DNA of 64,000 bases from Sanguinoderma infundibulare (lineage: Eukaryota; Basidiomycota; Agaricomycetes; Polyporales; Polyporaceae). A program made the position numbers and the translations under genes. Below the pieces are notes generated by a model. That model was not told the origin of the DNA. It searched no databases and saw only the letters and a list, made by a program, of their open reading frames with translations. The stretch is taken from NCBI GenBank assembly GCA_032821775.1, contig JAVLRN010000005.1, forward strand, positions 1,860,001 through 1,924,000. The letters are read 5' to 3'. Positions within the stretch are counted from its first letter, which is position 1. Each line of letters opens with the position of its first letter. Shown piece after piece: positions 24,164 through 34,009 of this stretch.

Positions 24164-26035
24164 GCAAAGGCGGGGGCATGAACGTTGCGGGTGGGTCTCC
24201 GAGTCCCAGCACGACGTGGTCAGTGCCGACGACGTTGCGCCCCGGCAGTTGGGCGTCTACGTAATCCTGTGACGCTGTGTAACGTGCTGCTGTGACGCGG
24301 TGCGGCCACCACTTGTCCACTCCACGAAGCTGCTCGTAGTCGAAATTGGCCGTGGCCAAATGCCGCCGAGGTTATAGCGCTGAACCACAGCGGATTGGTA
24401 CCTTTCTTACATAGAACCCCAAAAGTGCCAGTCAGTGGTGTTTCCTCTTGAGTTGAAACTTGACTTTTGAATTGAACGGCTAACTTCCTGCCAGCCGCAG
24501 GCGTTGCGCTTCTCGTTCACAGGGGCTCTCGATCAACATCTGGTACAATAATCTTCGGAACGGCGTACCCTCTTTCATGTGCAGCTGGTGATCTTTTACC
24601 TCATAGCAACTGCTGCTGCATCAAAACGGAGTCGCCTCTCTCGAATGGCACCACTTCGCGAAGTCCGATGGTCGCAGCACCAGAAGACACTGTTCCGGAC
24701 CATGCCAAGGTGGTTCCGAGCAAGATCTGAATTACAAATACACGTGGCAGGTGGTGCCCATTCAAATTCGACTGTGGATGTAAGAGACACGCATGTAACG
24801 CTAATCCTAGCGTGGCGTATACAATTTCGCGGCTCGTGGTTTACGGGAACCGTCCTACCGATCGTTGCGCAGCCGAGACCTATCGGTCCAGAACCCAAAG
24901 TCCTCTTTGCCCTTCATCCACTCTGCCGACCCTACCCAGCGTCCACGACTCCCACAGCCGTGCCACGATCGCCGCGGAGACCCCCAAGCAATGCTATCGA
25001 TGAAGTGATTTGTGTGGCTGCAAGGGTATGGGTTCCGTAAACGCAGTGCGTGGTCAGCGTTCCCCGCCCCCTTCTATCCTCGCAGAATGAGGAGGCGTTT
25101 GACTGAAATGTCGATAATGACTGGACTAACCTCGGAGGCTCGCACCGCGTATCCAAGGACACTAGTTCGCGAGCACAATTTCCGCTGCGACGTGGAAGCG
25201 GAGACTAACGCAGTGAGGCCACCTTTTCGCTTTCTAGAAAGCTTCAACTCATCCATTGCTTCTCAGTTGCGCCTGCGGTTGGCAAGCCCGTGACTGTCGC
25301 GCCCGCTGGTCGGAACAATGTGTGCCACGTTTTCAATTTTGAAGACCTCGATTTCGCCGGGGACAGTCAGTAGCGTTCAGTGCCTTGAATTCCACGCTGT
25401 GGCGTCGAATATCTGTCCATAACTTCCGACTATCGCCGCAGAAGGCGGGCCACGTCGAACAAGCCAGACGCACATAGGCATGAGCTCTGAATGGGTTCGA
25501 AACGACGCGAATCAAGGGCCTCATTGTAAGTAACGCTGGACATGCAAGGCCGGGCGAGTGACTACGAGGCCTTCACTGTTTTCACTTCGGAACCTCGGCT
25601 GTCATTGGCCGATGGGGTAAACGAGCGTTCACAAGGACTTGATAGGCATGGGAGCGCGAGGCGACTATCCCCCAATCGCTATCTCGGGGTGTCTTCCGAA
25701 GGTCGAGGTCAGATGGTGAGACAACTTCGAGAAGTGGCACGACATTCGAGAAGTACGGCCAGGTCGACAGACACTGAGTACTCACTGACGACGCCGATGA
25801 GTGGATATTTTTTTTCAAACGTTCATGCTTTTCTACCTGCTGTCTACATACCTTGATGAATCAAGAGTGAGTACTAGTTGCGTGAGAGTCGCAACCTTAA
25901 CGGCTCGGGGAACGCCGGGTGATGCAGGCTTCGCTGGGCGGCTGCTGATGACGGTGCATTCATGCGATCTGAGCCTCCTTTGGCCAAAGCCGACGCCGCG
26001 CCAGTTAACGTCTCCTCGGGCACGTTTCATGAAGC
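24164..26035. other. 1.9-kb divergent intergenic region, no gene recognised
   Basis: This lies between divergent starts of the carrier-like gene and the ALKBH7-like gene. Open frames of 60-150 codons occur (24579-25040 plus is the longest), but none shows a family motif or a plausible splice chain. No tRNA fold or repeats were found. Confidence 0.45.
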
Positions 26036-27079
26036 ATGCCGTCCTTGTCTTCAGCATCCAAGTCGATTTCGAGGGTGTCTCTTTGCTTGTTCTCTCGTCA
26101 CCTATGCCCCAGTAGACGGCTCAGCTCCCATCTTGCACCTTTCCCTGCTCATTTTACGTTCTTTCCCACATTCTTCACGGCCGACGAGCAATGTGTCCTC
26201 CTCACAGCTTCCCTGAAAAAACTGAACAGCATGGAAAGCGCGAAATTTCGGCGCCGAAGGAAAGAGTTCATGCGCAGCTCTGCTTCACGCCCGCTGTCCG
26301 ATCCGCTGCAAGCGCTATTCTTGCCAGACGAATGTTACGACTTCCAAGAGGCATGTCTGGCCTCTTCAAAGACCCCGCTCGGCGCAATCGGGCTCATACA
26401 TATTTCTGCAGGGACATTTCGACGGTGTAATTAAGCGGTACCGCGAGATGCACGTCAGCTCGTGGCCGGACGACGTCCCGCAATTACCCCCGCTCCTAGA
26501 GAGGCTGCGGAAGCTTCATCCCAACCAAGCCACCCAGACTCATATTCTTCACTTGGCATCGGACGGCGTCATCCTCGTGAGCTTCCTTCACATTCCTCTC
26601 CGACCGCCGACGTGCTCACCCGTCGTCATTGGTCCAGCCACATGTCGATAACGTGGAGGCAAGCGGGTGCGTCTGCTCGCCTCCGGTCGCGGCGCCTGCC
26701 TCTCACCTGCCATCTATAGCTCTTGGATCCTTGGGGTGTCCTTAGGAGACCAGCGTATATTGCGTCTGGAATCGGCCGGCTCGCCTGCGGAGCGCTATGA
26801 GATCCCGCTGCCCTCTGGCAGCGTATACATTCAACGGTGAGCCACCCTCCTCCGCCGTGTGATCGAGGCAAGAAATCTGAAGCGTCACAGGGACGGTCTT
26901 CGCTACAACTACAAGCATTCCATTCTACCCAACGGCGACGCACAAGGCCCCCTCCGCGCAGAGGGACAGCGTTTGAGCATTATGATACGAGTAGGTTTCA
27001 TCTATCTTATATTGCGGACAATGAGTGGTTCTACATCTTTCATTCTCACCAGGACCGCATAGTGTCGCAGACACAATGA
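26036..27079 (+). CDS. ALKBH7-like 2-oxoglutarate/Fe(II) dioxygenase
   Basis: Exons 26036-26350, 26412-26576, 26638-26666, 26720-26836, 26891-26990 and 27053-27079 give 250 residues. The start of the protein (LSSASKSISRVSLCLFSR) is basic and Ser-rich like a mitochondrial presequence. The jelly-roll core has the iron ligands His162 and Asp164 in the segment PHVDNVEASG and His218 in YNYKHSILP. The 2-oxoglutarate arginine lies in RLSIMIR (about 242). LHLASDGVI, WILGVSLGDQRILRL and PLPSGSVYIQR align by eye with the ALKBH7 branch of AlkB proteins. In animals ALKBH7 works in mitochondria in necrosis and fatty-acid metabolism and is not a classic DNA-repair enzyme. The first intron (26351-26411) has a GC donor (GAG|GCATGT). 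No in-phase GT donor keeps the conserved frame. Confidence 0.85.
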
Positions 27080-27161
27080 GAGGGTATTATCTATCATTCG
27101 TAGCGCGTTGTATACGATCACCATGCCGGTGGGTTATGTCGGCGATAACGCGGGTCGTGGG

Positions 27162-29031
27162 TCAGGAGAAGTAGGGAGCGATGGATCGCACACAGAGGTG
27201 CACCGTCGTGGGCATCAGATCGTAAACGGCCTGTAGCTTGGCGTGGAAGCCGACGTAATAATGCTCCCCTGGGTATCTAGGGACACGACAATATACGGGA
27301 TAAAATGGCGGGTCAGTGAGAGGTGGAGAGGAACAGCCACTTCGCGTAGGGACTCACGGTGATCGGATTATGTCCTGTACCGTCCGCCACACGTCTTCAT
27401 GGTCAACGGCAAAGCGGTGAAGCACATCTTCGATCGTGTTTCGGACGCCCCATAAGTAACCTGGGATTCTCAATCAAGATTTGGGGCAAATGCATCGGAG
27501 CTCAAGTGTGCGCACCTTCACCACCGAATGAAGCGAATCCGCGCGCTGCGCTGTGGCCATGGCTTCATTAGTCAGAGAGCTTCATGCTGGGGAGCAAGAA
27601 GACTCGCCTCGCTTCTGCAGGTCTGATCTCAGAAGCCTTGGCCGGGGCGGAGGGCCCAATGGATACGGTCGTCACCTTGATGCCTAACGGGTCTAGTTCC
27701 TGACACAGGAACTGGGCGGCGGAGAGAAGAGTCCCGTTATGAAGAGACTGGAGAGAACGCGACCACGGTTGATGGCCGGCTGGGTCGATGGCGCGCAGGG
27801 CAGACGATAAATGAATAGACCCCGCGCGCGCAAATGGGACGCAACCCTGAAGACTTACAAGCAAACAGCACGACGACTCGCCCAGATGTGGCCGTGAGCG
27901 CGTTCACGTAGTCCTGGACTACGGATATGGGCTCCACGAGGTATTCGCGGAGCGCTTCGCACCATGCCGAGACGTTCAAGTCCAAGCCCGGGCGGCCGGT
28001 CTGCAGCGCTTTGGGGGCTTCACGTGGCGAACGGAAGTCCGAGAGATGCGTTGGTCGAGCAGGCGCAGTGCCGTCAGAGGCGCGAAGGCGCGTGCATGCA
28101 CAAATCCGTCAGCCGGGGACTGCGCGGGAGAGCGGCTTCCACGTACAGGTGTGGCTTGGGGAGGGGACGACGAAGAGCGCGACCAGGTGGAGGTTGTGGG
28201 CGACGCAGTAGGCGTCGACGGTCTCGACTGCACGCGTCCTCTGCGCGTCCGACTGCATGTCCAGGACGATGGGTGCGACCAAGCCCCAAGGAGCAGTCGT
28301 GTGGCCGGACCTTTTGATCCTCTGGTGCCATTCCTGGATGAGCTACCGGGGAGGAGGATTGGAAGCGGTGAGCGATGCTGGGACGAGGGGACACGCGCGG
28401 ATCTGTTCTTACCGAAGACACGTTCGATGTGTCTGCGTCAGAGGGGGATCGCGCCTGGGGTCTGTCCGGGCACAGCGCGAAGACGGTGTAGCCCAGCTGT
28501 GAGAAGTTGAGGGCAATATGCCGACCTAGGTCTGCGAGGCCGTGGTTACGCACAGAGCGGACACTAACAGTGAGCGGGCCATATGATTCATCGCGATCGC
28601 CTCCTATCGGACTACATACCGTCATCTCCGCCCACGACGACGACAGCGCTGTCTCTCGGACCGTGGACCTGACAAGGAGGGAAGCGCAAGACCTGGCAGA
28701 GCCGTTCGTGCGCCAAGGCGGCGGCGCGTTCTGCGACACCCAGAGCTCCGAGAAAGAGTCGGAGGGAGATGTACAGGGCGAGGCTCATGTGTCGGAAGGC
28801 GTTTGCGTTTATCCTACCGAGGTGGGCGTCAGCGTGGGCGGAAGGCAGGATCGGGGCTTGGGGACCGCGAGGCAGGAATGATGGTGCATCCGTGGCTGAT
28901 ATCTCTGGCGTCCGTTGCATATTTGAGGAGAATCGGCCAACAATTGGGGTGCTGGGAGACAAAGGGCTAATGAGAGCCTGGCGAGCTTCATGTTTCATCC
29001 AACATGTCCACCAATTATCATAGGAGCGCAT
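27162..29031 (-). CDS. DUF1776 protein (short-chain dehydrogenase-like)
   Basis: Minus-strand exons 28620-29031, 28413-28531, 28147-28342, 27859-28017, 27608-27779, 27516-27550, 27358-27460 and 27162-27276 sum to 1311 nt, 436 residues. A Rossmann-like start is seen (SAVVVVGGDDDLGRHIALNF, then LGYTVFALCPDR). Later parts resemble short-chain dehydrogenases (TSGRVVVLFASG, LLSAAQFLCQELDPLGIKV). The C-terminus matches the fungal DUF1776 family by layout: WGVRNTIEDVLHRF, EDVWRTVQDIIRSPYPG and EHYYVGFHAKLQAVYDLMPT. No clear YxxxK catalytic pair was found, so enzymatic activity is doubtful. The intron 27551-27607 appears to use a GC donor (AG|GCGAGT) with a strong CTGACTAAT branch site. The 5' exon and the acceptor near 28017 (or 28008) are the least certain parts. 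Confidence 0.72.
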
Positions 29032-29651
29032 CTAAGCGCCCCTTTCCCGGCCACGACCGGTGCGTCCACGCGCGGGCCTCTTCTCGTACGACCACGACGT
29101 CTGCATCCACGGCCCGAGCACCATTCGAGGATCGGGGATCGGACATCGGCCAGGGAATGCAAAAAGATGCAAACAGACGGATCGGAAGTGCTCGAGGAGC
29201 AGCGGCAAAGATGAGATCCATCTCGCGAGCTCGCTTCGACGACATCATCCGTTTGCCTCTGCCTGGATCATTCTCGGAGGTCGAGGCGGGTCGACCGTCA
29301 TCTGTGTGATCCTCGCATGCGTCCTGAGGAATGTCCCGCAGAATGTGCGCAGAAACACTAATGCCACGCGCAAAATTGGGGTGCAGAGCTCATCTAGGTG
29401 TGCAATTCGGAGCCGCTCTATATGTGCTACAGTTCCCATACAACGAACTAGCGTATCTAGCAGGTACAGTACGAGTCCGTGGTGAGTGTCTACGCCAGTG
29501 GAGACGAATAATAGGGTATGAGGGGGGCCATGATACAGTCTATGATATGGAGTCCATGCAGTCCGACAAGCAACAGTACTTTTGAAAGGAAGCCAAGCCG
29601 CGGGGTCCGTATGTCTAACCGGCTTTTGAGATGCTGTTCACACTGGACAAA
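29032..29651. other. Intergenic region
   Basis: These 620 bases lie upstream of the DUF1776 gene and downstream of the tiny minus-strand gene. Short open frames on both strands (for example 29245-29439 minus) lack motifs. Nothing supported was found, though an upstream exon of the DUF1776 gene could lie here. Confidence 0.4.
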
Positions 29652-30014
29652 CTAAACGTAATGAGCCCTCGTGCAGGAACGTGGCTCAATGCATACGCAC
29701 GGCAATTTCACCGGGTTGGGACTTCCGTCGTCAAGCTTTATAACGACATAACGGAGACCCTGATTCTTGCATCAGCCTCGAAGATTTCAGTGTGTGAAGC
29801 AGCGACGCGGCTCACCTCGATGGACTCTGTGTTCTGCACAGTGCCAGTGCGAGTCTTGCCACACTCGAGGAAGAATACTCGTGTGCCGATCTGCGGGAGG
29901 GGTTAGTCGGACGGCGGATGTTGGCGCATGTGTGGCTACCTACAGGGAATGTGTCCATTAGCGTCGTGCAGGGTAATAACGGGTGGGGGGGGGGGATGGC
30001 GTACCTACAAACAT
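29652..30014 (-). CDS. Small protein, 62 residues, unrecognised
   Basis: Three minus-strand exons (30009-30014, 29816-29890, 29652-29759) code 62 residues. The main exons read IGTRVFFLECGKTRTGTVQN and GLRYVVIKLDDGSPNPVKLP. They form a small beta-rich unit like a Tudor/KOW-type strand pattern: hydrophobic strand, Gly turn, GTVQ strand, then VVIKLDDG. Small proteins with this look occur in mushroom genomes, but I cannot name a family. The first exon is only two codons (ATG TTT) and was chosen because its donor and the next acceptor (CCCGCAG) keep phase. A further 3' exon after GTATGC near 29695 is possible. A TTTATA string sits only about 11-16 bases upstream of the ATG, too close to act as a TATA box for this start. 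Confidence 0.45.
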
Positions 30015-30896
30015 CCTGGTCTTCTTTATATCGTATCGAGGCTAAGGGGAAGCTGGGGTAGAAGACGAAGATGCGGAGCAGTCGGTTCGCGGAGCAGGTT
30101 TTGTAGAGGAGTGGGCGTTCACGTTTTCATTATTCTCGAGCGTGTGTTGTTAAGGGGAGATCTGTTTTTGGAGGGGCAACCTCCCTGAAGGGGCGGACAA
30201 ATATCAAAAGGGATGCGAAAGGACTCGGGGTCCAGAAGACGCGCCGGAAGGGACTGGCAGATCATACCGGAGGGAGCTGGCGAGATGAAGGGGAAGGGCG
30301 CGTAGGTTGGGAAGCTGCGAGGCCGACCAGGTCCAGATCTAAGTGAGGGGATACGAAGGCCAGTGCTTCGCGGGATGGATGACGATGGGGGAAAGACCGG
30401 TGTACGCGGGAAGGCAACAAGCGATCAACGTAGTATATTCATTACCTTAAAGCGCATCACACGCGGTAAGGACATGGAGTTGGAACGAGTGCGACGGGCT
30501 CGTCCAGAGCTTGAGTGTTGGTTGCTGACACCACAGATAAGCTTAGCCGCGGCAGCATCTCTGCAAGGTGTGCGAACTGGATTTCCAAAGGTCAGCTTTA
30601 GGGTGCTTGTGACAGGAGGGGACAGTCACCTCTGAAACGACGGAAAGGAAGCTCTCTCGGACCTGGGCCCAGGATGAAGAAGAGAACGCTGAAGTTTAAG
30701 CCAAAAGAGAATGCGATTAACTGCAAGAGGCGACGCCAGGCCGCAAGGACGTGGTCAACGAGCCTCAACCAGGGTCAACCGAGTCCAACGCCGGCATGTG
30801 CCCCACTGCGCCCAAGGCTGCATCCTTACGTCAGGCAGACGCCCGGCCTCCTTCCGGCATCCCAGTCCGCTTTCGTGCTCTCCTCCAACCACCGCG
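30015..30896. other. Divergent intergenic region
   Basis: These 882 bases lie between the small minus-strand gene and LST8. No gene is recognised. A run of ten G lies just inside the small gene's first intron (29981-29995). The stretch just before 30897 is C-rich, fitting a 5' leader. Confidence 0.45.
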
Positions 30897-32495
30897 ATGC
30901 CTGTCCAGTCCTCGTCCTCTCGATCTGCTGCTACCGCTGCCCGCGCCGACATGTCTGTCATTCTCGTCACTGGTTCCTACGATCACGAAATCCGCTTTTG
31001 GGAGGCCTGGAGCGGCATATGTTCGCGCACGATACCCCGCGCTGCTGAATCTGGAGTGAGGAACCCGTTTGTCCTGTGCGTCCCCAAATTCTTATTTTCA
31101 TCCCCGTCGCGTCGCGTCCGAACAGCAAGTTAATCGTCTAGCGATATCCCCTGAGTAAGCTGCCGCTCGGCCGTGCTTTAAATCTAGCGTCCCTTTCGCA
31201 ATTCATATTGGCGTCTACTAGCAAACGCCTTCTTGCTGCGGCCATCCACAAGAAGGCTTATATATACGAGGTTGCAGCTGCGCCGTCTGCGGGCCCGGTG
31301 CGTCAATTTCCATCTCGGCAACCGGTGGCCCGTTCATCTTGAGGTTTATGCATCCCCAGGTCGCGATATTCGAGGGTCATAACGGCAATATTACCGCCGT
31401 GTGCTTCCACAGCGAAGGCAAATGGTTGGTCACCGGTAGCGAGGATGGAACGATCAAAATTTGGGACCTTCGGTACGCAGCCGTCCCTTCCACTTCCGTT
31501 CCGACGAGACCGACTGTCCGAGGCGCCGCGCGGATATAGCAGCAGTAGCCATCTCCATCGCAATTACGACAATGAAGCCCCCGGTATGACGACGAATCTT
31601 GTGCTGCAACCTCACCATTAACGTCCCTCCGTGACGCAGTGAACGACGTAGTGGTCCACCCGAACCAGGGTGAGCTCATCTCGTGCGACCAGGCGGGCAG
31701 AATCAAACAATGGGACTTGTCCGAGAACATCTGCACCCACGAACTGGTGCGTCGCCCACTAACTTGTCGGTCCTCTTGAACGCCCATTGTAATGAGGTTC
31801 CAGACTCCAGGAGGAGATACGCCGATGCGTTCCATCAGCCTCGCTTCTGACGGCTCCTGCCTCGTCGCAGGGAGCGTCAAGGTAGCGCGCTCTTCTGCAC
31901 AGAGAGATCGATGTGCTAACCGACATTGGCGTAGGGGAAGTGCTACGTATGGAAGATCAACGACGAGAGATCAGATCTACCAAGATTCCAGGCAGTTACC
32001 ATGTTCCAAGCCCACACCAAGTACCTTACGCGCCTCCTTTTGAGTCCTGATGTCAAGTAAGTGTTTGTTCGTGTCTCTACTTGGACGAACTCCAAAGACG
32101 GCGTCGATGTCGATCTCAGGTACCTGGCGACGTGTTCTGCGGATACCACCGTCAAGATTTGGTCAATATCACCCAATTACGAATTTAAACTGGAGAAGAC
32201 GATGCAAGGACATCAACGTTGGGTCTGGGACTGTGCGTTCAGCGCCGATTCCGCGTATTTAGTGACGGGTATGAGGAATCGAACATCATCCGAAGTGCTA
32301 TCCCTGACATTTGTACGTACAGCTTCCTCCGACCACACCGCGCGGTTGTGGGACATGTCAACAGGGGAGACGGTGCGACAATACAACGGACATCAGAAAG
32401 GTCTGTCGGATGTTGTACGGAGGCGAGTAGACCTACGCTGACACTTGTTCTCACCAGCGGCAGTGTGTTGTGCGCTGCACGATGGGGCGGGCTAG
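30897..32495 (+). CDS. LST8: LST8, WD40 subunit of TOR complexes
   Basis: Eleven exons (30897-31055, 31126-31154, 31222-31297, 31360-31472, 31540-31583, 31640-31746, 31804-31881, 31935-32056, 32120-32268, 32323-32400, 32458-32495) sum to 993 nt, 330 residues, against 303 in yeast and 326 in human. Seven WD40 blades are visible, starting with [20 protein letters not shown], then [84 protein letters not shown] and [17 protein letters not shown]8 binds the kinase domain of TOR in both TORC1 and TORC2. The first 18 residues are an Ala/Ser-rich lead; Met19 is an alternative start. The acceptor at 31540 is followed by CAGCAG, so a slightly shorter exon is possible. Confidence 0.95.
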
Positions 32496-34009
32496 CTTTG
32501 CACCCCGTTCCTGCTCGTGCCTCGAGTATGCAGGGAAGTTGCTGTATATGGTGGACGGGCCGTTTGTACGATTATCCATTTTGCGAAGCCATGAGAGACT
32601 TGATCTGGGAGAGTATTATTAACTGCGGTGCTTAGGGAGAGGGAGCGTTTCCGTCTGTCTTCGGGAACGGTTCCATGGTCACAAGTCTCGGTAGACTCGC
32701 CCTGGAACGACTTTTCCAACGCGTCGCGGCACGAGTTATTCTAGGCCTGACTCTGCAGAGAAACTTCCGAGGGAGGACTCCGAATCGAAGCCATGCGTGT
32801 TATGTAGAATTCAAGGATTGTGAGCCCAGGTTCGATCTGATGGAATCGACGACTGATGACGATCTTTTTTATTATAACCGCGTGGAGGGGGAAGCGAAGG
32901 AAGGATGCGATTAGACTTGTTCGCTCTTCCATCGCCCTACGCTCGGGGAGCGAGGGAGGGCACGATGGAAGCGGAACATCGACCGGGCGAAATCCGGTGG
33001 TCGGTGGATTCTCATCGGCTTGAGAGCATTGGATGGTGCCGACGCCTGTATAGACTATCATTGTGGCCCATGTCGCGCACCTCGTCTCCGCCAATTCATG
33101 AGTTACGACAATGGATGGGGTGGGAACGGTGTCGTTGCGGTATGCATGTGCGGAAATTGGAGGATTTCTGATATACCATTACCAGGGCGGATGGAGGTGA
33201 TCGTCATCGGCTGACGAATCGCGCGAAGTCTCGCAACTGGTGGTCGTCGAATTTTTCCGAGGTACGCCCTGGCAGGCGATCCTGTAGGGAGATCGGGATG
33301 GCTCGAAGGTTCAACGTTGTATGTTCAATTTGAAGTGTGTATCCGGATGTCGAGAACGATATGCCTATCTGGCCACTATCTCAGGAGCAGGAGCGGGTCT
33401 TGGCGACTGACGTTGGAGGGCACTGGTGCGCCCCTGATCATGATATCCATCCAGCGGAACGGACGATCATGAAAAAGTGCTCCGGCGGCCCGCGAAGGGT
33501 AGAGGGCGCCACATGAACGTGAACGGCCAAGACGGCGGCCAAGCCATCTCCCGGCAGTGTTGCCAGGCTCTGAGTCGGCCGAGGCGCCCAGACGTGGGGG
33601 AAGACGGGACGAGGGTGGACGCGGAGGATGTCCGGCGGGGTCCCGCGTGATAACGCAGATTAGATCAGATGGGCTTGTGAACGAGAGATCGTGGCCATTT
33701 TGATGCCTCATTAGATCTATGCGTGCTCTGATTGGTCCACGCGGGCGATAAGATAGGCTAAAGAAGAGGCGGGGAGAAATTCGATCACCGTCGGGATCGG
33801 GTCAAGGCGGCGCGGTTCTGACGCAGACCCCACATGCAGACCAGATCTTGAGCTTCTGCTTTGACTCGGCGACGGAAACCGTCCAGAAATTTGCCTGTGG
33901 CGTCCTCTGCTGCCCCTGCTCCCGCACCACCACCATCTCCCCTCTCCCCCACCCTCACCTACGCACGCATCGCGCCGTCCTCATCTCACGCGTATATCCC
34001 TGTCGTTCT
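32496..34009. other. 1.5-kb intergenic region upstream of glutamate synthase
   Basis: No gene is recognised in this interval between two + strand genes. The final 170 bases before 34010 are pyrimidine-rich and probably form the GLT1 leader. GATA-type and inverted CCAAT motifs are listed separately. Confidence 0.5.
33731..33757. promoter_or_regulatory. Overlapping GATA motifs and inverted CCAAT upstream of GLT1
   Basis: The sequence GATAAGATAGG spans 33747-33757, giving a GATAAG and a GATAGG on the + strand. An ATTGG (inverted CCAAT) lies at 33731-33735. They are about 255-280 bases upstream of the glutamate-synthase start codon. GATAAG is the core site of fungal nitrogen-regulatory GATA factors (AreA/Gln3 type), so nitrogen control of this gene is a reasonable inference. 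Single motifs this short also arise by chance. Confidence 0.4.
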
